DNA from: an uncultured Eubacterium sp.
GTDB taxonomy: Bacteria > Bacillota_A > Clostridia > Lachnospirales > Lachnospiraceae
Direction: 5' to 3'
Assembly (NCBI GenBank): GCA_948560485.1
Contig: CAOXUF010000159.1
Location: 1-5,643, forward strand
Length of the DNA stretch: 5,643 bases
This document shows positions 1-5,234 of the stretch, one piece after another; positions within the stretch are counted from its first letter, which is position 1, and every line of letters starts with the position of its first letter. The translations under genes were made by a program, and so were the position numbers. The notes under the pieces are model-generated. The model worked only from the letters and a program-made list of their open reading frames with translations, ran no database searches and was not told the origin of the DNA.

Positions 1-2
1 GA

Positions 3-53
3 ACTGTTCTAAATTTTGTGCAAATGATTAGACATATTATAGTATATGGGTAA
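3..53 (+). CDS. Possible C-terminal tail of an upstream gene (5' partial)
   Basis: The third frame is open from the window edge to a TAA at 51-53 and encodes about 16 residues, TVLNFVQMIRHIIVYG. The other two + frames stop at 10-12 and 29-31. The TAA lies 14 nt before the first ATG with a good ribosome binding site, a spacing like that of the other junctions here, so it may end an upstream operon gene. The peptide is too short to assign a family, and the stretch could equally be non-coding leader. Confidence 0.35.
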   Translation, partial: TVLNFVQMIRHIIVYG

Positions 54-54
54 C

Positions 55-94
55 AGGGAAGATTAATATGGGCTTGTGGGGAAGTCGGTTATGA
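55..94 (+). promoter_or_regulatory. Tandem ribosome binding sites with an 8-codon leader ORF overlapping the next gene
   Basis: AGGGAAG at 55-61 sits 6 nt before an ATG at 68. That ATG opens an 8-codon frame (MGLWGSRL) closed by TGA at 92-94. A second similar site, GGGGAAG at 78-84, sits 6 nt before the ATG at 91. Stop and start overlap as ATGA, the usual arrangement for translational coupling. The second site decides the start of the glycosyltransferase at 91 over a GTG at 76, which has no well-spaced site. Whether the leader peptide is made is unknown. Confidence 0.4.
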
Positions 95-1257
95 ATATTT
101 TATTGTTGGGAAAAACGGATTCAATTTTTACCAGAGATTTTTGTTTAAATGTTCTTGGCATGGAGCATGCTAATACGGTTATTCTCACACAGGCATTTTC
201 GAAGGAGTATCAACAGGATTATGCAGCGGAAAATATAAAAGAAGTAAAGTGGCCTGACCTTTTTTTGAAAGGGATACGATGCCAGCCCGGTTCCATATTT
301 CGATTACCGCAGATTTGGAAAAAGTTATGGCAGGAAATCGGGTTTGTAAAAGAGATTGATGTGTTTCATGTACATTATGTGGAAGCATTGCATTTATTAT
401 ATTTTTTTCCATTTTGGACAAGCGCAGGGAAACGAATTCTGACATTTTGGGGCAGCGATCTATATACCCTTTCTTTTGTGAACAGACAGATTCTTCGCTT
501 GTTCTTAAATCAGGCGTCAAGAATTGTTCTCATGATACCTGAACAGCATAAATACTTTCAGTTATTATATGGGAATAAATATGAGAAAAAAATCCGGGTA
601 ATTGATTTTGGGAACAGTTTGATAGATGAGTTGGATAAAGTGATAGCAAAGTATACGAAAAAAGAATGTAAAGATTATTTCCAACTGCCAGCTGATAAAG
701 TAATCGTGCATATAGGTTATAATGCGGCCAGAGTACAACAGCATTTAAAGCTTATTGAAGGTATACTGTGCCTGCCAATAGAAGAGCGATCCAGATTGAA
801 GCTTGTTTTTGGCATGTCATATAAGCATGACAGTGATTTTGAACAGTACAAACAGCAGTTGTCTGACCAAATGAAAGCGGCGAAAGTAGATTATTGTTTT
901 GTTGAAAAGTATATGCAAGGGGAGGAATTGGCAATGTTTCGAAGAACTTGTGATCTGTTTTTATATGGGCAAAAGACAGATGCACGTTCGGAAAGTCCTT
1001 TGGAATATGTATATGGCGGAGCTGAATTTATATGCCCTGAATGGCTTGCGGGTCATTATGGAATACTTGATCAGGCTAAAGCAAGGTATTATGTATATGA
1101 AGATTTTGATAATCTTTCTGATAGCATAAGACGATGTTTTGAAAATGTGGATGTATACGGGGAAAGTATTTCGGAATGGGGACGACAGATAATTCGTAGT
1201 GAAATATCTTGGGATTCTGTACGAGGGGAGTGGAGGAGCTTATATGCAGACGAATAA
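91..1257 (+). CDS. GT-B fold glycosyltransferase, polysaccharide cluster
   Basis: Predicted 388-residue glycosyltransferase, probably cytoplasmic or membrane-peripheral, adding one sugar to a lipid-linked glycan intermediate. It opens with a Rossmann-like strand (MNILLLGKTD) and has HVHYVE at about 93-98 and TFWGSDLY at about 118-125, the position where GT4-like enzymes carry their acceptor-side GSD motif. The C-terminal half begins near 203 with VIVHIGYNAARVQQHL, followed by a predicted donor-side region, CDLFLYGQ at about 287-294 and SESPLEYVYGG at about 300-310. The two-domain layout and length fit GT-B enzymes. The NxxxxxxHL and QxxxxxS pattern also recalls the GT56 (WecF-type, 4-acetamidofucose transferase) family, but I cannot decide between that and GT4 by eye. 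There is no signal peptide or clear membrane segment. The ATG at 91 is preferred because of GGGGAAG 6 nt upstream; a GTG at 76 would add five residues. Its last 14 nt overlap the aminotransferase. Donor and acceptor sugars cannot be read from the sequence. Confidence 0.8.
   Translation: MNILLLGKTDSIFTRDFCLNVLGMEHANTVILTQAFSKEYQQDYAAENIKEVKWPDLFLKGIRCQPGSIFRLPQIWKKLWQEIGFVKEIDVFHVHYVEALHLLYFFPFWTSAGKRILTFWGSDLYTLSFVNRQILRLFLNQASRIVLMIPEQHKYFQLLYGNKYEKKIRVIDFGNSLIDELDKVIAKYTKKECKDYFQLPADKVIVHIGYNAARVQQHLKLIEGILCLPIEERSRLKLVFGMSYKHDSDFEQYKQQLSDQMKAAKVDYCFVEKYMQGEELAMFRRTCDLFLYGQKTDARSESPLEYVYGGAEFICPEWLAGHYGILDQAKARYYVYEDFDNLSDSIRRCFENVDVYGESISEWGRQIIRSEISWDSVRGEWRSLYADE
1232..1238 (+). promoter_or_regulatory. 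Ribosome binding site of the aminotransferase
   Basis: GGAGGAG lies 5 nt before the ATG at 1244, inside the end of the preceding glycosyltransferase gene. It selects 1244 over the in-frame ATG at 1199, which would add 15 residues unlike the family's N-terminus and lacks a comparable site. Confidence 0.85.
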
Positions 1258-2185
1258 AGCAAATGATAGAATGATATGGTTGAATGGGAAAGTATTGCCG
1301 TTAGATGAGGCAAGGATTAATGTGCTTTCACCTACTGCACAGTTTGGGGCGAATGTCTTCGAAGGAATCCGCTGTTATTGGAATGAAGAAGAAAAACAAT
1401 TGTATGCATTCCGTCTAAAAGAACATTATGCAAGGCTCATGCAGTCCATGCGGTTGTTTGGTATAAAAAGCCCTTATAGTGAGTATGAGTTGGAAGAAAC
1501 AATGAAAGAAATTGTCAGGGCTAATCGGTATCAGGAGGATATTGCTGTAAGGCAGACGGTATTTGTAGATGGGTTTGGAAGTTGGTTTTCAACAGAGCCA
1601 GTGGGGATGTTCATTGCACCAATTGCTAAAAGAAGAAAGGAAGTGCCATTATCTTTTACAGAGCGGACTTGCGTAAGTTCCTGGGAAAGGATTAGTGAAA
1701 GAGATATGTCTCCAAGGGTAAAGGTTGGTGCAAATTACATTAATAGCAGACTTGCAAAATTAGAAGCAGAAGATAGAGGTTACGATTCGGCGTTGTTTTT
1801 AAATCGTTATGGGTATGTGGCGGAAGGAACAGGTTCTTGCTTTTTTATGATTAAAAATGACGAGATTATTACGCCAATGCTGACGGATTCTATTTTAGAG
1901 AGTATTACTAGAGATACTGTTTTAAATATAGCAAGGCAAGAACTAAATTTGAAGGTGACAGAGCGCCATATTGTCAGAAGTGAATTGTATTCATGTGACG
2001 AAGCGTTCTTCTGTGGGTCAGCAGTTGAAATCAGTCCGATTTCAGAGATAGACGGATTTAGGATAAAAGAAAGGGAGCCAGGAAAACATACGATTGAAAT
2101 TCACAAAAAATATATAGAAATTGTAACTGGTAAAAATATAAAATATCGGGAGTGGATTACGCCCATTTATGGTGGAGGGATATAA
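1244..2185 (+). CDS. Branched-chain-type PLP aminotransferase (fold type IV, IlvE family)
   Basis: A 313-residue PLP aminotransferase, expected to move an amino group between glutamate and a 2-oxo acid in the cytoplasm. Family marks in order: QFGANVFEGIRCY (33-45), close to the HYGTSVFEGIRCY region of E. coli IlvE; Arg103 in AVRQTVFV, matching the carboxylate-binding Arg97; the PLP lysine Lys160 in KVGANY; Glu194 in AEGTG, matching the cofactor-nitrogen glutamate Glu193; TRDT at 222-225; and CGSAVEI (257-263), the turn that is GTAAEI in IlvE. Length is close to IlvE (about 309). By my alignment from memory, several specificity positions differ: Tyr95 becomes Ala101, GMGV becomes GSWF, and the Trp126/Tyr129 loop becomes an Ile-Ala-Lys-Arg stretch. 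It overlaps the preceding gene by 14 nt and ends 1 nt before the aldolase. That context suggests a glycan-linked amino donor step and not valine/leucine synthesis. D-amino-acid transaminase and aminodeoxychorismate lyase are less likely given the VFEGIR motif. Family call is secure; substrate unknown. Confidence 0.92.
   Translation: MQTNKANDRMIWLNGKVLPLDEARINVLSPTAQFGANVFEGIRCYWNEEEKQLYAFRLKEHYARLMQSMRLFGIKSPYSEYELEETMKEIVRANRYQEDIAVRQTVFVDGFGSWFSTEPVGMFIAPIAKRRKEVPLSFTERTCVSSWERISERDMSPRVKVGANYINSRLAKLEAEDRGYDSALFLNRYGYVAEGTGSCFFMIKNDEIITPMLTDSILESITRDTVLNIARQELNLKVTERHIVRSELYSCDEAFFCGSAVEISPISEIDGFRIKEREPGKHTIEIHKKYIEIVTGKNIKYREWITPIYGGGI
2174..2179 (+). promoter_or_regulatory. Ribosome binding site of the aldolase, inside the aminotransferase C-terminus
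   Basis: GGAGGG lies 7 nt before the ATG at 2187 and is built from the glycine codons that end the aminotransferase (GGGI). It supports 2187 over the earlier in-frame ATG at 2169, which starts before this site. Confidence 0.8.
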
Positions 2186-2186
2186 T

Positions 2187-3023
2187 ATGTCATTGCAGAT
2201 GATGTATATTACAAATAATCCGGAAGTGGCCAAAATTGCTGAGAAATATTCAGTGGACAGGATATGGGTAGATTTAGAGCAGATTGGAAAAAAAGAGCGG
2301 CAAGGCGGTATGGATACTGTTCAGTCAATGCATTCCGTGGAAGATGTTCGTAAGATAAGAAATAGTATTGTGGGAAAGGCAAAGTTACAGGTCCGGGTGA
2401 ATCCAATACATCATGGGTCACAGAATGAAATTGAACGGGTAATAGCATATGGTGCGGATATTATCATGCTTCCTTTCTTTTCAACAGTTGATGAAGTGGG
2501 TAATTTTATAAAAATGGTGGGAGGCAGGGCGAGAACTTGCCTGCTGTTGGAAACAATTGGAGCTGAACAAAGGATAGATGAAATATTGGACATCCCAGGG
2601 ATAGATGAGGTTCATATAGGATTGAACGACCTGCACCTCCAATATCATCAAAAATTTATGTTTGAACTCCTGGCAAACGGCAAGGTAGAAGAAATATGCA
2701 GAAAGATTAGGAGTAAGGGTATTCCTTATGGGTTTGGAGGGATTGCGAAACTGGATGAAGGTATGCTTCCGGCAAGGCATATTATTGCGGAGCACTATAG
2801 GCTGGGCTCTGTTATGGCGATTTTGTCAAGGAGCTTTTATGATTCATGGATTGCAAATGATTTGAAAGAAGTGGAAAGAACTTTTAAATACGGATTGGGG
2901 GAAATTCGCGAATACGAACAGCGGCTGGAGCATGAAACACCGGAATTTTTTGAAAATAACAGGCAGACAGTGATAAAGGAAGTAGAGAGTATTCTGAAGG
3001 TAATAAACAGTAAGAGGAACTGA
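2187..3023 (+). CDS. HpcH/HpaI (class II pyruvate) aldolase / citrate lyase family protein
   Basis: A 278-residue protein of the pyruvate/phosphoenolpyruvate TIM-barrel superfamily. Known members make or break C-C bonds through a metal-bound pyruvate enolate, for example pyruvate plus an aldehyde giving a 4-hydroxy-2-oxo acid. Visible marks: IWVDLEQ (26-32) on an early strand; His49 in SMHS, a candidate for the catalytic histidine; Arg70 in QVRVNP, matching the enolate-stabilising arginine; GADIIMLPFF (89-98); Glu122 in LLLETIGA and Asp148 in HIGLNDL, matching the two metal ligands; YGFGGIA (181-187); and a C-terminal helical tail from about 223. Both metal ligands and the arginine are present, so it should be active. 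It is cytoplasmic with no signal peptide. Single-nucleotide gaps separate it from the aminotransferase before and the decarboxylase after, which points to shared work on one metabolite. The aldehyde partner, and whether it runs in synthesis or cleavage, cannot be read from the sequence. A citryl/malyl-CoA lyase-like role is possible but less likely without CoA-binding features I can see. Confidence 0.88.
   Translation: MSLQMMYITNNPEVAKIAEKYSVDRIWVDLEQIGKKERQGGMDTVQSMHSVEDVRKIRNSIVGKAKLQVRVNPIHHGSQNEIERVIAYGADIIMLPFFSTVDEVGNFIKMVGGRARTCLLLETIGAEQRIDEILDIPGIDEVHIGLNDLHLQYHQKFMFELLANGKVEEICRKIRSKGIPYGFGGIAKLDEGMLPARHIIAEHYRLGSVMAILSRSFYDSWIANDLKEVERTFKYGLGEIREYEQRLEHETPEFFENNRQTVIKEVESILKVINSKRN
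3012..3018 (+). promoter_or_regulatory. Ribosome binding site of the decarboxylase
   Basis: AAGAGGA lies 6 nt before the ATG at 3025, within the last codons of the aldolase. The aldolase TGA (3021-3023) and this ATG are separated by one base, so ribosomes could reinitiate. Confidence 0.75.
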
Positions 3024-3024
3024 C

Positions 3025-4251
3025 ATGGAACTAAACTATGAAATTCTGGAAAAATTGTCAACAAAATACGGAGATGCCTTTTATCTGGTAGACAGTAGTG
3101 TGTTTCGAAAGAATTACGAAGAGCTATTGGCGGCTTTCTGCAAAATATATCCGAATACCCGCATAGCATATTCGTACAAAACAAATTATATGCCTAAGTT
3201 ATGCAAAGCCGTTAAAGATATGGGCGGGGCAGCAGAAGTGGTTTCGGAGATGGAGTTGTGGCTTGCCAAGAAAATTGGTGTTCTGGGAACGGATATTTAC
3301 TACAATGGTCCCTATAAAAAGAAAGAAGTTGTTGAAGAATTTTTGCTGCAAGGTGGTCATTTGAATATAGATGCAGAATACGAGATAGAAATGATCAAGG
3401 AGATTGCCGGCCAGTATCCTGACCGTGCATTTTGCATAGGAGTCCGCTGTAATGTGGATATTGGACAGGAGACGCCATCCAGATTCGGGATAAATATGGC
3501 ATCCGGGGAATTGGAAAGGGCTGTATATCTTTTAAATCAGATAACAAATGTAAAAGTGGTGGGGCTGCATTGCCATATTCCATTTCGGACACTCGATACT
3601 TATGTGAAAAGAATGGAATTTATGGCTAAGGTTATAGCGAAATTCCCAGGATATGTATGGGAATATATCAGTCTGGGCGGCGGTTATATGGGAAAGATGG
3701 ACGAACAGATGGCAAATCAGATGACATTTGATCCGCCTGCATTTGCTGAATATGCATCGGTGGTGGCGGGCGGCATGAATAAGTATTTTTCTGATGGATC
3801 CTGTCGGCCTACTTTAATTATTGAGCCGGGTAGTGCATTAGTTGCGAATGCCATGAAATATGTTATGCGAGTCATAGAAATTAAAAAGGTACGTAATAAA
3901 TGGATAGCAAGCCTGGCAGGGAGTTCTTATCAAATTAACCCTTCTATCAAAGGGCTTAACAGGAGTATTTCGGTATATCATTCAGGAAAAGAAGGTATGC
4001 GGACGATATATAGTGATTTGGACATGGCAGGCTACACTTGTATTGAGTCAGACTACTTATACCAAAATTACAGTGGGGAATTAGCCAAAGAAGACTTTGT
4101 AATTCTTAGTAATGTGGGTTCTTACAGTTTGGTGATGAAGCCTCCTTTTATCTTGCCAGACATACCCGTTATAGAGCTTAGCGGGGATGGAGGGCCGGAG
4201 CTCATTAAGAGGGCGCAGACCGCAGAAGATGTGTTTATGTATTATGAATGA
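3025..4251 (+). CDS. Fold-type III PLP-dependent decarboxylase (LysA/ornithine decarboxylase-like)
   Basis: A 408-residue alanine-racemase-fold PLP enzyme, predicted to remove the alpha-carboxylate of an amino acid to give an amine. The N-terminal barrel carries the PLP lysine Lys52 in YSYKTNY (YALKAN in LysA), GLHCHI at 180-185 with His184 at the position that stacks on PLP, the glycine loop SLGGGY (216-221) and Glu267 in EPGS. The C-terminal beta domain carries Cys339 and Glu341/Asp343 in GYTCIESDYLY, the cysteine donated to the partner active site in the dimer, and Tyr367 in GSYS, matching the PLP-binding tyrosine of GAY. Length matches LysA (about 420). Differences: the usual EPGR is EPGS, the usual HxGS is HIPF, and the YxSRPRP stretch of true diaminopimelate decarboxylases is replaced by KPPFILPD. 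A housekeeping LysA role is therefore unlikely. It follows the aldolase by 1 nt and precedes the GT2 gene by 13 nt. Substrate unknown; the product of the neighbouring aminotransferase is the natural candidate. Confidence 0.88.
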   Translation: MELNYEILEKLSTKYGDAFYLVDSSVFRKNYEELLAAFCKIYPNTRIAYSYKTNYMPKLCKAVKDMGGAAEVVSEMELWLAKKIGVLGTDIYYNGPYKKKEVVEEFLLQGGHLNIDAEYEIEMIKEIAGQYPDRAFCIGVRCNVDIGQETPSRFGINMASGELERAVYLLNQITNVKVVGLHCHIPFRTLDTYVKRMEFMAKVIAKFPGYVWEYISLGGGYMGKMDEQMANQMTFDPPAFAEYASVVAGGMNKYFSDGSCRPTLIIEPGSALVANAMKYVMRVIEIKKVRNKWIASLAGSSYQINPSIKGLNRSISVYHSGKEGMRTIYSDLDMAGYTCIESDYLYQNYSGELAKEDFVILSNVGSYSLVMKPPFILPDIPVIELSGDGGPELIKRAQTAEDVFMYYE

Positions 4252-4253
4252 TC

Positions 4254-4258
4254 AGGAG
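4254..4258 (+). promoter_or_regulatory. Ribosome binding site of the GT2 gene
   Basis: AGGAG lies 6 nt before the ATG at 4265 and just after the decarboxylase stop. It favours 4265 over an in-frame ATG at 4244, which overlaps the decarboxylase end and has no clear site upstream. Confidence 0.75.
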
Positions 4259-4264
4259 AATCAT

Positions 4265-5227
4265 ATGATAGAAGATAAAAAGGTGTCTATCATCTTGTGC
4301 TTTTTTAATGAAGAACGATATCTGAAAAAAGCAATTGACAGTGTGCTTGCGCAAACATATCATAATTTTGAATTGATTATTATTAATGATGGATCTACTG
4401 ATGGGAGTGATCGGATAGTAAAAAAATATTCTGACAAGCGTATTATCTATCAGTGTAACCTGGAAAATAAAAGGCTGGCGTACTGTAGGAATAGAGGACT
4501 TGAGCTTGCATCAGGAGATTATGTTGGCTTTTTTGATGGTGATGATATTATGTTGCCGGATAAAATGGAAAAACAGGTCAGGTATTTGAAGGAACATGAA
4601 GAGGTAACTCTTGTGAGTGGCGGTTATCGCTATATGGATGCACAAGGCAATGTGGATGAAAATATGGTGTTTCCAGAACGAAAAAGTGATGAACAGATTA
4701 GGGCTCATATGTTATTTGGAAATTGTATAGCCTGTGCCGGCGCAGCGCTGTTTCGAAGAGAGGTTATAGAGAAATATGGTGTCAGGCTTGATGAAAAAAA
4801 TGCGGCATCAGAAGACTATCGGTTGTGGATTGATATGATGCCATATGCCAGATTTGCCAATATAGATGAATGTTTTTTTTACTACAGGGTAAATCATGGG
4901 TCGAAAGCAATGGACATTGTGAATCAAGACAGGACTTCGTATAACAATGAAATCAGGAATCTTTTGAAGCATGCGTGGGAAAAAAGAGGTTTTGTTTTAT
5001 CAGATAAGGATATTTTCTTTTTACATCATTTCTTTTATAAACATCAGAAAATATGGAAACCTGCTGATATATGCCAGGGGGTCAAAGTTTATGTGAAAAT
5101 TAAAAAACAACTTCGGGATTTAAAATTACCGGAAGGCAAGTTAATTTTGCGGTATTACAAAGAAAAGTGGGTTCGGACATATTCAGTTTATTGGGCAGTA
5201 AAGAAGATGATTGGGGTAGCAGGGTAA
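4265..5227 (+). CDS. Glycosyltransferase family 2 (GT-A fold)
   Basis: A 320-residue GT2 enzyme that should transfer a sugar from a nucleotide donor onto the growing repeat unit on the cytoplasmic face of the membrane. The catalytic domain spans about 6-215: VSIILCFFNEERYL at the start, NDGSTDGS (41-48) contacting the nucleotide, a second conserved stretch LAYCRNRGLELASGDYV (71-87), the metal-binding DGDD (91-94), and SEDYRLW (182-188) with the likely catalytic base Asp184. FYYRVNHGSKA (205-215) is the usual end of the domain. The remaining hundred residues are basic and aromatic (HHFFYKHQKIW, VYWAVKKMIG) with no clear membrane span; they may mediate membrane or partner contact. All expected catalytic motifs are intact. 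The ATG at 4265 is chosen from the AGGAG at 4254; an ATG at 4244 would add seven residues. The sugar cannot be predicted, since GT2 specificity is not readable from motifs. Confidence 0.93.
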   Translation: MIEDKKVSIILCFFNEERYLKKAIDSVLAQTYHNFELIIINDGSTDGSDRIVKKYSDKRIIYQCNLENKRLAYCRNRGLELASGDYVGFFDGDDIMLPDKMEKQVRYLKEHEEVTLVSGGYRYMDAQGNVDENMVFPERKSDEQIRAHMLFGNCIACAGAALFRREVIEKYGVRLDEKNAASEDYRLWIDMMPYARFANIDECFFYYRVNHGSKAMDIVNQDRTSYNNEIRNLLKHAWEKRGFVLSDKDIFFLHHFFYKHQKIWKPADICQGVKVYVKIKKQLRDLKLPEGKLILRYYKEKWVRTYSVYWAVKKMIGVAG

Positions 5228-5234
5228 AAGACAG

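Noticed and set aside
16..43. Promoter-like TTGTGC and TATAGT with a 16-nt spacer upstream of the first full gene.
   Set aside because: Both hexamers deviate from consensus, AT-rich sequence gives such matches easily, and the stretch may be the coding end of an upstream operon gene.
899..1129. A 76-codon + strand frame inside the first glycosyltransferase.
   Set aside because: It is out of frame within a well-supported gene and has no recognisable domain.
185..3184. Several minus-strand open frames of 60-115 codons within the coding genes.
   Set aside because: They lie opposite well-supported + strand genes, show no recognisable motifs, and are expected from antisense reading of this composition.
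3935..3959. Imperfect inverted repeat TTAACCCTT ... AAGGGCTTAA that could fold as a hairpin.
   Set aside because: It lies inside the decarboxylase coding frame, the stem is short with a bulge, and no U-run follows, so it is not a terminator.
1244..4251. The idea that the trio is simply a branched-chain or lysine biosynthesis operon.
   Set aside because: No other ilv/leu or dap genes are nearby, glycosyltransferases flank both sides, an HpcH/HpaI aldolase has no place in those pathways, and the decarboxylase lacks diaminopimelate decarboxylase substrate motifs.
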